A stretch of 27,912 nt of DNA, taken from NCBI GenBank assembly GCA_003667245.1, contig RCNN01000338.1, forward strand, positions 1-27,912. The letters run 5' to 3'. The notes under the pieces were generated by a model. That model searched no databases, was not told the DNA's origin, and was given only the letters and a program-made list of their open reading frames with translations. Shown here in pieces: positions 12,523 through 20,135 of the stretch (positions within the stretch are counted from its first letter, which is position 1; every line of letters begins with the position of its first letter). The DNA comes from Heterostelium multicystogenum (Eukaryota > Evosea > Eumycetozoa > Acytosteliales > Acytosteliaceae). A program made the position numbers and the translations under genes.

Positions 12523-13182
12523 TCAAAAATTGAAGTGGTCTAAAAACAGATCAAATGGACATGTATAAAAAATTTGAGAGAGTTCATTTCGGAGGTGATC
12601 ATAAGCTATATCCTATTACTTTTTGGAGTCTTGGGATCGGAGCCTGATGTCCTAAAATAGTGGGTACACATTTGCTTAAAATCCGTCCCCCAAATGTGTA
12701 CCACATAAAACAGGTAATCAAGCGCCGATGTAGAGTACTGGTTTGTTTATGATTAATCATTGGTAGAGATGATCTCAAATGAACCCTTTCAGTTTTTCTT
12801 AAAAAGCTCATTTCAAAAAGTTGGAAATCGGAGTGGCCGTTTTGGCGCTTCACAAAATTTTGACTCCGCGCTTCATTAATTTTTGCAAAATTGAAGTCGT
12901 CCAAAAACAGATCAAATGGACATGTATAAAAAATTTGAGAGAGTTCATTTCGGAGGTGATCATAAGCTATATCCTATTACTTTTTGGAGTCTTTGGATCG
13001 GAGATTGATGTCCTAAAATAGTGGGTACACATTTGCTTAAAATCCGCCCCAAAATGTGTACCACATAAAACAGTTAATCAATCGCCGATGTAGAGTACTG
13101 GTTTGTTTATGATTAATCATTAGTAGAGATGATCTCAAATGAACCCTCTCAAATTTTTTTAAAAACCTCATTTCAAAAAGTT
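12523..13182. repeat. 360-bp-period tandem duplication, left copy
   Basis: Mirror of 14706-15365: two copies of about 296 bp, each containing CATGTATAAAAAATTTGAG and the pair of boxes AAATGTGTACC. Confidence 0.92.
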
Positions 13183-13203
13183 GATACCTATCTTTCCGAG
13201 GTT

Positions 13204-14684
13204 CGGATCGGCTATAATCTCCATAACTACGAAGATCCACCTATACAGACCTATAGCGGTGTAGATCAGCTAGTCTCAGGAAACTTTAGGAGTCGAGATC
13301 TGTCAATTAAGACATCCGGAAAACATTTAACCTAAGCCCTAAATGCGGCCGCATTCCGGATGTCTTAATTGACAGATCTCGACTCCTAAAGTTTCCTGAG
13401 ACTACTTGGGATATACTGGTGTAGGTCTGTATAGGTGAGTCCATGTAGTTACGGAGAGTATAGACGATCCGAACCTTTTGGGACCGAGTGAAAGAACGAT
13501 TCGGATCGTCTATACTCTCCGTAACTACATGGATCCACCTAGGCAGACCTGTACCAGTATATCCCAGGTAGTCTCAGGAAACTTTAGGAGTCGAAATCTG
13601 TCAATTAAGACATCCGGAATGCGGCCGCTTTAGGCCTTAATGCGGCCGCATTCCGGATGTCTTAATTGACAGATTTCGACTCCTAAAGTTTCCTGAGACT
13701 ACCTGAGATACACTGGTGTAGGTCTGTATAGGTGGATCCATGTAGTTACGGAGAGTATAGACGATCCGAATTTTCCAATTTCAATAAGTCACCATAGAAA
13801 TGGGACGACTGAAAGAACGATTCGGATCGGCTATACTCTCCGTAACTACATGGATCACCTATACAGACCTACACCAGTGTATCTCAGGTAGTCTCAGGAA
13901 ACTTTAGGAGTCGAGATCTGTCAATTAAGACATCCGGAATGCGGCCACATTAAGGGCTTAATGCGGCCGCATTCCGGATGTCTTAATTGACAGATCTCGA
14001 CTCCTAAAGTTTCCTGAGACTACTTGGGATATACTGGTGTAGGTCTGTATAGGTGAGTCTTGTAGTTACGGAGAGTATAGCCGATCCGAACCTTTTGGGA
14101 CCGAGTGAAAGAACGATTCGGATCGTCTATACTCTCCGTAACTACATGGGTCCACCTATACAGACCTACACCAGTATATCCCAGGTAGTCTCAGGAAACT
14201 TTAGGAGTCGAAATCTGTCAATTAAGATACCCGGAATGCGGTTACCTTAAGGGCTAAATGCGGCCGCATTCCGGATGTCTTAATTGACAGATTTCGACTC
14301 CTAAAGTTTCCTGAGACTACCTGGGATATACTGGTACAGGTCTGCCTAGGTGGATCCATGTAGTTACGGAGAGTATAGACGATCCGAATCGTTCTTTCAC
14401 TCGGTCCCAAAAGGTTCGGATCGTCTATACTCTCCGTAACTACATGGACTCACCTATACAGACCTACACCAGTATATCCCAAGTAGTCTCAGGAAACTTT
14501 AGGAGTCGAGATCTGTCAATTAAGACATCCGGAATGCGGCCGCATTTAGGGCTTAGGTTAAATGTTTTCCGGATGTCTTAATTGACAGATCTCGACTCCT
14601 AAAGTTTCCTGAGACTAGCTGATCTACACCGCTATAGGTCTGTATAGGTGGATCTTCGTAGTTATGGAGATTATAGCCGATCCG
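13204..14684. repeat. Central array of five long hairpins (ten alternating arms)
   Basis: Ten copies of an arm of about 125 bp alternate in orientation. An arm runs from CGGATCG(G/T)CTATA through CCTATACAGACC and GTCTCAGGAAACTTTAGGAG to GACATCCGGAATGCGG. Adjacent opposite arms form five hairpins: 13204-13471, 13502-13768, 13823-14088, 14119-14386 and 14417-14684, each 266-268 bp with a loop of about 12-25 nt. Spacers between hairpins are 30, 54, 30 and 30 bp. The array sits exactly at the turning point of the whole element. Function is unknown. Origin, segregation site or palindrome-forming site are possibilities, none shown by the sequence. Confidence 0.95.
13629..14259. other. Asymmetric centre of the element
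   Basis: Between these points the two halves no longer match base for base. Both breakpoints fall in hairpin loops, immediately inside a GCGGCCGC octamer (13621-13628 and its mirror 14260-14267). The segment holds half of the second hairpin, the whole third hairpin and half of the fourth. Its two spacers (13769-13822 and 14089-14118) are unequal and point the same way. The third hairpin is therefore centred at 13955.5, not at the global centre of 13944. Confidence 0.9.
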
Positions 14685-14705
14685 AACCTCGGAAAGATAG
14701 GTATC

Positions 14706-15365
14706 AACTTTTTGAAATGAGGTTTTTAAAAAAATTTGAGAGGGTTCATTTGAGATCATCTCTACTAATGATTAATCATAAACAAACCAGTACTCTACAT
14801 CGGCGATTGATTAACTGTTTTATGTGGTACACATTTTGGGGCGGATTTTAAGCAAATGTGTACCCACTATTTTAGGACATCAATCTCCGATCCAAAGACT
14901 CCAAAAAGTAATAGGATATAGCTTATGATCACCTCCGAAATGAACTCTCTCAAATTTTTTATACATGTCCATTTGATCTGTTTTTGGACGACTTCAATTT
15001 TGCAAAAATTAATGAAGCGCGGAGTCAAAATTTTGTGAAGCGCCAAAACGGCCACTCCGATTTCCAACTTTTTGAAATGAGCTTTTTAAGAAAAACTGAA
15101 AGGGTTCATTTGAGATCATCTCTACCAATGATTAATCATAAACAAACCAGTACTCTACATCGGCGCTTGATTACCTGTTTTATGTGGTACACATTTGGGG
15201 GACGGATTTTAAGCAAATGTGTACCCACTATTTTAGGACATCAGGCTCCGATCCCAAGACTCCAAAAAGTAATAGGATATAGCTTATGATCACCTCCGAA
15301 ATGAACTCTCTCAAATTTTTTATACATGTCCATTTGATCTGTTTTTAGACCACTTCAATTTTTGA
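14706..15365. repeat. 360-bp-period tandem duplication, right arm
   Basis: Two direct copies of about 296 bp begin at 14706 and 15066 with AACTTTTTGAAATGAG. Both contain ATTAATCATAAACAAACCAG, TATGTGGTACACATTT, AAGCAAATGTGTACCC and GGATATAGCTTATGATCACC, with scattered substitutions. The 65 bp between them carry a stray AAAAATTAATGAAGCGC and a GGCCACTCCG box of the kinds found in the outer arrays. The short open frames here are duplicated with the repeat and differ between copies, which argues against coding. Confidence 0.93.
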
Positions 15366-15770
15366 AGGTTTTGATTAAAGTGCATTTATCTTTGCACAGC
15401 GCCGAGATCCGGATGTAACAGTCACGGATTAGTGATGTACTCACCAATGGCTACCAAACAATCAATCAAAGTTAAACTTCTAAAGACCCGAATATCCGGT
15501 TTTTCAAAAAAGTGGAATTTGGAATCCAGCCAACTTTTTTTTAAGTAAAATGGAAAGCAGTCCAAAACACTTTCACGAAAGAACACCAAAGGTATCTCAT
15601 GCGATAGAGCTTGAAGAGTACTATCTGGAAATGTTAGCGGCATATCTTTACGACCAAGTTTCGACCTGTAAACATGTACTTTATTACCAAAATTTTTGCA
15701 CGGAAAAAGTGCCTGATTTTAAGAAAAGCTTATGTATTTTGTATCAAACGGCATTATCGTCAAAATCGCC
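15366..15770. other. Non-repetitive spacer, right arm
   Basis: About 400 bp with no recognised gene or repeat. Overlapping open frames on opposite strands (15550-15843 plus, 97 codons; 15422-15643 minus, 73 codons) are the longest here. Neither resembles a family I know. The plus frame runs into a repeat that also occurs at 16130 without an open frame. A decayed gene remnant cannot be excluded. The left-arm equivalent is 12118-12522. Confidence 0.5.
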
Positions 15771-16225
15771 GACAGATGGCTCCCGCAATATGATACTTTT
15801 CTATCAAACGAGACCACTCCGGTCTCTTGAAACAAAGATCTGATAGGCCAAAGTATGTGGTACACATTTGCCTCCACTTTTCAAATTTCAATAAAGTTTC
15901 AATAAAAGTGACACAGATCTCTTTGGTTAAGAGCTCCTAGTTCAATCGAGTGATGTCTGCGTATGTAATCGAGTGTTCTCTATCGTTTCATAATGGTTTC
16001 ATCAATCAAGAACCAAGTTCCAGAGAGCTCTATCAGGTTTTTGGTCGGTGACCACTGATTTCCGCATTGTGAACTTTTGTTTTGCATGCGGTTTTTTTTT
16101 TATAAAACGCCGGAATTAAGAAAATCCCCGACAGATGGCTCCCGCAATATGATAGTTCCCTATCAAACGCGATAAGTTTCATTACTCTACATCAAGGTTT
16201 AGATAGCCAAATATGGTGGTACACA
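15771..16225. repeat. Diverged direct repeat with GACAGATGGCTCCCGCAATA box, right arm
   Basis: The 20-bp box GACAGATGGCTCCCGCAATA starts at 15771 and 16130. Each copy is followed by a TATCAAACG box and, about 86 bp on, GTGGTACACAT (15857 and 16216). The spacing of 359 bp and the shared GTGGTACACAT motif link it to the 360-bp duplication at 14706, so the whole stretch may derive from one old tandem array. Confidence 0.78.
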
Positions 16226-16349
16226 TTTTTTTGCAAAAAAATCGATGATTGATGCTATATTATTTCTAATCAAATGTTGAGCTAGAACGAAGAGGAATAC
16301 ATCAAATGATTCAGAATCGACCAGACTATTCTCCATCTACTTTTGGAGT
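16226..16349. other. AT-rich spacer, right arm
   Basis: Short AT-rich stretch between repeat blocks in which I see no gene or repeat. The left-arm equivalent is 11539-11662. Confidence 0.5.
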
Positions 16350-17115
16350 CATCATTTATCAATTTTAAAAAGTTTAACTTGGTCAGGTCGATTTGACAGA
16401 TTTTTATAATTAGCATTTTGAATAACCAAATCAACTTCTTTAAAGAGTCCATTTCATAACTAAGCTAATGATATAAATTGATTTATCCAAGATGAAGGTT
16501 TGATTAGTTTTTAAAAGGTAAACTTTTTGTTGATTTAGAGTCATCAACTGTACCTATCTGGAAATTGTATAATGAAGTTACTAAGAGATAGGACCAAGAT
16601 GAGGTAATAGTTAACTCCAAGTTGTACCTTCTAGTATTTTTTTGGAGTCGAAAAGACATTGATTTGATCATTTTTATAAGGTTTCAATCTGTTTCAGACA
16701 AGGTTTTTTTGAAAATCGAGTCAGTTGGTCGAGGTAACCGGTTCAAAAACGGTCGTGCGCAATTTTGCAAAATTTTTTTTCTCTAAGTCGAAAATTAATA
16801 TGGTGGGAACCTAAATTTGTAAAATTAATATCTTTTGATGGCGAATATATACAATGTCCAAACTAACTGTAAATAAGAATATAGATCATTATTTAACTCT
16901 AAATATATTTAAAATTCAATTCTAGAAAGATTTCATTAATTTTTAAATTTGAAACTTTTTGACTTTAGAGAGCCGACAACTAGACCTGTGACGAAAATTT
17001 TATAATTAAGCTTTTATGAAATAAGAGTTAAATGCTGTAATAGTTAACTCCTTGGTGTACCTTCAAGCATTTACTTTGATTTCCAGAGACCTTGTTTTGA
17101 TGATTTTTTTTTGGT
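16350..17115. repeat. Diverged AT-rich spacer repeats, right arm
   Basis: Three degenerate copies begin near 16350, 16500 and 16931, each with a CATTTATC/GATTAGTT/CATTAATT-type start, a run near TTTTAAA and AAACTTTTT or AAGTTTAACTT. The last two also share TAATAGTTAACTCC followed by TGTACCTTC (about 16606 and 17040). The region is very AT-rich, has no gene I can recognise and could include a replication origin, but no specific origin motif is visible. Confidence 0.5.
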
Positions 17116-17299
17116 CACAAGTTTGACCAAAGTCACCGACCGGAATCTGGTACTTTCAAAAAAGTGATCAAACTTTATTTTTCATAAACCTTGGTATATT
17201 CCCCAATCATGCCTTTAAATGTCCTATTCATCCATCAAACTTTCATTTCTAAAAAGTTAAACCATCAAAAGTTGATCAAGGTTAATGAGGGAAATGGTT
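17116..17299. other. AT-rich spacer with one CCGACCGGAATC box, right arm
   Basis: No gene is visible. The box TCACCGACCGGAATC at about 17143-17157 is a lone outlier of the TTACCGACCGGAATC element that recurs in the hairpin array beginning at 17600. The left-arm equivalent is 10589-10772. Confidence 0.5.
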
Positions 17300-17590
17300 G
17301 ACTTAGAGAAAATTTTTTTTCAAAATTTGCCATATTAATTTTTGACTTAGAGAAAATTTTTTTTCAAAATTTGCCATATTAATTTTTGACTTAGAGAAAA
17401 TTTTTTTCAAAATTTGCCATATTAATTTTTGACTTAGAGAAAATTTTTTTTTTTTCAAAATTTGCCATATTAATTTTCGACTTAGAGAAAATTTTTTTTT
17501 TTTCAAAATTTGCCATATTAATTTTTGACTTAGAGAAAATTTTTTTCAAAATTTGCCATATTAATTTTTGACTTAGAGAAATTTGTATTT
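17300..17590. repeat. 43-48 bp AT-rich tandem array, right arm
   Basis: GACTTAGAGAAA recurs at 17300, 17344, 17388, 17431, 17479, 17527 and 17570, giving six units of 43-48 bp. Each unit is GACTTAGAGAAA, a T-run, CAAAATTTGCCATATTAATT, TT(T/C). Most length variation lies in the T-run. Single outlying copies of the same element occur near 16778 (opposite orientation), 18048-18076 and inside the palindrome at 18459, so the element is dispersed as well as tandem. Confidence 0.95.
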
Positions 17591-17599
17591 TTTGTTGGC

Positions 17600-18015
17600 C
17601 AGTTACCGCCGGAGTTACCGATCGGAATCAAAAATTAATGAAGCGCGGATGTCATTTTCCGTCGGTAACACGATTTGACGCTTCATTAATTTTTGATTCC
17701 GGTCGGTAACTACAACGGCAACACGACTTGGCGCTTCATTAATTTTTGGCTAGTTACCGCCGGAGTTACCGACCGGAATCAAAAAATTAATGAAGCGCGG
17801 ATGTCGGTAACAATATTTGGCGCTTCATTAATTTTTTGATTCCGGTCGGTAACAGCAACAGCAACACGACTTGGCGCTTCATTAATTGAGAGGAATCAAA
17901 AATTAATGAAGCGCGGATGTCATTTTCCGTCGGTAACAAGATTTGGCGCTTCATTAATTTTTTTGATTCCGGTCGGTAACTCCAACGGCAACACGACTTG
18001 GCGCTTCATTAATTT
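17600..18015. repeat. GCGCTTCATTAATTTT hairpin array, right arm
   Basis: Nine copies of the box (G/A)CGCTTCATTAAT or its complement lie here: complements near 17630, 17779 and 17895, direct copies near 17680, 17728, 17818, 17872, 17944 and 17998. Each complement is followed by GGATGTC and then a direct copy, so the DNA can fold into three stems of about 16 bp. Between them lie CGGTAAC and GATTCCGGTCGGTAAC boxes plus variable CAACGGCAACACGACTTG segments. This is a structured spacer element of unknown role. Confidence 0.92.
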
Positions 18016-18086
18016 TGAAGTGGAGAAGTTGTTAAAATTTTATGCGCTTCCCATATTAATTTTTGACTTAGAGAAATTTTTTTTGT

Positions 18087-18182
18087 TGCCGCCGGAGTGG
18101 CCGTCGGTAACACCGGAGTGGCCGCCGGAGTGGCCGCCGGAAAATGGTCCGCGCGAACGGAACGGAAACAGCGGAAACAGCG
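18087..18182. repeat. GC-rich island I (CCGGAGTGGCCG repeats), right arm
   Basis: Three GGAGTGGCC units at about 18093, 18114 and 18127, separated by GCCGCC or GTCGGTAACACC, then GGTCCGCGCGAACGGAACGG and paired GGAAACAGC. The composition contrasts sharply with the AT-rich DNA on both sides, and CpG is frequent. Confidence 0.9.
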
Positions 18183-18340
18183 ACCTCAAAATGAACTTTT
18201 TATAACTTTAATATTTTTATATAATTCTTTTTGATTGTGATAAATAACAAGATTTTATAACTACGCTATCGATAGAAATGATTTATAGAATTTATTTTAA
18301 TTTATTAAAGACGATAATAAAAATTAATATGGGAAAAAAA
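18183..18340. other. AT-rich spacer upstream of the spacer promoter, right arm
   Basis: Very AT-rich, with no gene and no repeat except one AAAATTAATATGG box near 18320. Such DNA could help duplex opening. The left-arm equivalent is 9548-9705. Confidence 0.4.
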
Positions 18341-18437
18341 TTTCTGAGAGGCATATGTTTTACATATTAGTACTTTTTACAACCATCACTGGTTTTGGTT
18401 ATTAGGTCGGATATATACTATAAGAGGGGAAAAAAAA
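18341..18437 (+). promoter_or_regulatory. Candidate spacer promoter (first promoter-like module)
   Basis: CTGAGAG at 18344, then CATAT and TACATATTA boxes, GGATATATACTATA at 18409 and a purine stretch with an A-run of 13. The same elements occur in the same order at 19685-19790, immediately before the ETS, with exactly 65 bp from CTGAGAG to GGATATATACTAT in both. Duplicated rDNA promoters are known in other eukaryotes as spacer promoters. The assignment is inferred from the duplication and position. Confidence 0.55.
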
Positions 18438-18458
18438 AAAAAACAACTCGAAAAATCG

Positions 18459-18507
18459 CTAAGTCGAAAATTAATGAGAGAGCTCTCTCATTAACTTTTC
18501 GACTTAG
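18459..18507. repeat. Near-perfect 49-bp palindrome downstream of the spacer promoter
   Basis: CTAAGTCGAAAATTAATGAG is followed by AGAGCTCTCTCATTAA and CTTTTCGACTTAG. The stem is about 24 bp with a single unpaired C and no loop, centred on GAGAGCTCTC. It starts about 50 bp downstream of the spacer promoter-like module and could act as a cruciform or as a stem in a spacer transcript. Its outer part is the dispersed CTAAGTCGAAAATTAAT element turned back on itself. Confidence 0.88.
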
Positions 18508-18532
18508 AATTTTTGGATGAAAAAAAACCCAT

Positions 18533-18645
18533 TCCGACGGAAACACCGGAGTGGCGAAGTGGAAACTGGAGTGGCCGTCGGAGTGGCCGTCGGTAACACC
18601 GGAGTGGCCGAACGGAAACACCGGAGTGGCCGAACGGAAACACCA
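18533..18645. repeat. GC-rich island II (GGAGTGGCCGAACGGAAACACC repeats), right arm
   Basis: Five GGAGTGGC units at about 18548, 18568, 18580, 18601 and 18622. The last two belong to a 21-bp direct repeat that adds GAACGGAAACACC. It shares GGCCGTCGGTAACACCGGAG with island I, so the two islands are related and flank the spacer promoter-like module on both sides. Confidence 0.9.
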
Positions 18646-19684
18646 CTTTAAAAAATCCTCTCATAAAAAAAGTGATTCTTGTCCTAAGCATGACGTTAAA
18701 CTGCTAATAGAAATACTGATAGAAAAAAGACTGTCAGAGATTCTTGTCCTGAGCATGACGTTAAACTGCTCATATAAAAAGATTGTTTCCAGTGAAGGAA
18801 CTAGTAAAAAATAGTCACTGGTTACAGTATCCAACAGTTTTAATCTGGTGGATGTTTATGATTCCTGCCCAGTTTCCAGTTGAAAGCATATGGAAACCTG
18901 GATAGGCTAGAGAGTTTAAGGTGGTTGTTTTAGAGTTTCCTATGATTGTTGCCCAAGTGTCGATGACCGTAAGACACAGGAAACAAAAGAACTCTCATAG
19001 AAAGCTGGACAATTTAGAAAAGGTTTCCAAGATTCCTGCCCAGCTTTCAACTGGAAACAGCATTCACCGGATGCTTCCGCCATTCAAAAAAAAAAAACAA
19101 CTTCTCACTATAATAAAAAAACAAAATGACAGGACGGGACGACTGGACAAACTGTTTTTGATCTAGAAGTTCCTATTAAGTCGTAGTGTTGGGTAGCGAC
19201 CTCAGCCTATTTGTATGAAAGTCCTTGTCTTTAGTGTTTGTCTTCTGGATAACAGGGTCTGTCGGACTGTTGTAAAGTGCGGAAACAACGCAATTCCATC
19301 TTTAGCGGGTGGTCTAATGCCTGTTTTCAGCGTACAAGCGGCCCACACGGGAGAGTTGACGTATGCGCTCTTTTTTGTGATCAACTAAAAAAAGGTGACA
19401 GATCTTGGCCAAGGTCTCATTAATGTTCTCCGGTAATATGTGAAGTATTCGTTTTATCCTTTACTGTGAGAAAGAGTTTAATGAGGGTGAGGCGCACCAT
19501 ACTAACTTTTTAGCTGTTAGTTGGGGTGACAGAGTTCAAGAGTTAGGTGGTGTTCGAGCCGGTCTATACCAAAATCAACTTTGAGCTGGAAACAGCTCCA
19601 TCTCCCATATAAAAAGTTGACTGGACTTGGTGGTCAAATACAAAAGTGCTAGAGTAGGGAGGGTTTTTTCGAAAATTTTTAAGT
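18646..19684. other. Spacer between the promoter-like modules, right arm
   Basis: Contains a 32-bp direct repeat (18674-18705 and 18739-18770, GATTCTTGTCCT...TTAAACTGCT, one difference) and the element GATTCCTGCCCA followed by a 16-bp box that is inverted in the second copy (18860-18887 and 19031-19058). A weaker GATTGTTGCCCA copy lies near 18942. Two CATATAAAAAG boxes occur near 18770 and 19608. From 19060 to 19684 I see no gene, tRNA or further repeat. Confidence 0.7.
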
Positions 19685-19790
19685 CTGAGAGTCATATATG
19701 ATTACATATAAAAAATTGAGCAACCAAAGGCATTTCCAATTGACCAGTTGGATATATACTATGGAAGGAGCGAAAAAAAAAAAGCAAGAA
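19685..19790 (+). promoter_or_regulatory. Candidate Pol I promoter of the rRNA transcription unit
   Basis: CTGAGAG at 19685, CATATATG and TACATATAAA boxes, GGATATATACTAT at 19750, then GGAAGGAGCG and an A-run of 11. It is the second copy of the module at 18341 and lies about 820 bp before the SSU 5' end, a plausible distance for an ETS of dictyostelid type. The start site itself is not visible. The ETS-like hairpins and repeats begin directly downstream, which supports a start near 19765-19785. Confidence 0.6.
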
Positions 19791-19991
19791 CGGAATGAAC
19801 AGAACGGATCCACCGAAAGAAGATCAGGAATCTAATTCCAGAACTTCCAGTAACTGGATCCAAGTAATTCATTCCTAGTAGGCTTTTTATTTTCCGAAAT
19901 CCAAAACGGAAAAAGGAAGGAAAGAAAGAACGGAATGAACAGAACGGATCCAGTAACTGGATCCAAGTAATTCATTCCTAGTAGGCTTTTT
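19786..19991 (+). repeat. ETS direct repeats carrying GGATCC palindromes
   Basis: Two elements are each present twice. The first, AAGAACGGAATGAACAGAAC plus GGATCC, is at 19786-19811 and 19926-19951. The second, CCAGTAACTGGATCCAAGTA followed by ATTCATTCCTAGTAGG, is at 19847-19888 and 19950-19991. In the second copy the two elements abut, creating the 19-nt palindrome; in the first copy 35 bp of other sequence separate them. The left-arm equivalent is 7897-8102. Confidence 0.9.
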
Positions 19992-20135
19992 TTTATTTCC
20001 GTTTTTTGGATGCTCCGGACGGAATGAAAAATGATTCCAATTACCGGAATCACAAGTAATTCATTAGGCGAGGTCGTCGTCAATTCCATTTTTTTAATTT
20101 ATATGGAATGGAATCGACACGACAAAAACAGAAAG

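Noticed and set aside
13204..14684. Transposon or insertion sequence with terminal inverted repeats
   Set aside because: There is no transposase frame and no target duplication. The inverted arms recur ten times in a regular array, unlike a single element's ends.
14984..15289. 101-codon open frame in the tandem duplication (mirror at 12599-12904)
   Set aside because: The equivalent frame in the other copy is shorter and shifted, and the sequence is a non-coding tandem repeat.
15550..15843. 97-codon open frame (mirror at 12045-12338)
   Set aside because: No family resemblance that I recognise, overlapped by an open frame on the other strand, and its 3' part is a spacer repeat that recurs at 16130 without the frame.
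17600..18015. CRISPR-like array
   Set aside because: Boxes alternate in orientation, spacing is irregular, linkers are themselves repeated, and this is eukaryotic nuclear rDNA.
17906..18205. 99-codon open frame rich in PPEWPPE (mirror at 9683-9982)
   Set aside because: It is a translation of the hairpin boxes and GC-rich repeats; the apparent proline-tryptophan motif is just the GGAGTGGCC unit.
19060..19680. Possible tRNA or other small RNA gene in the spacer
   Set aside because: I found no A-box/B-box pair, cloverleaf or T-run terminator arrangement.
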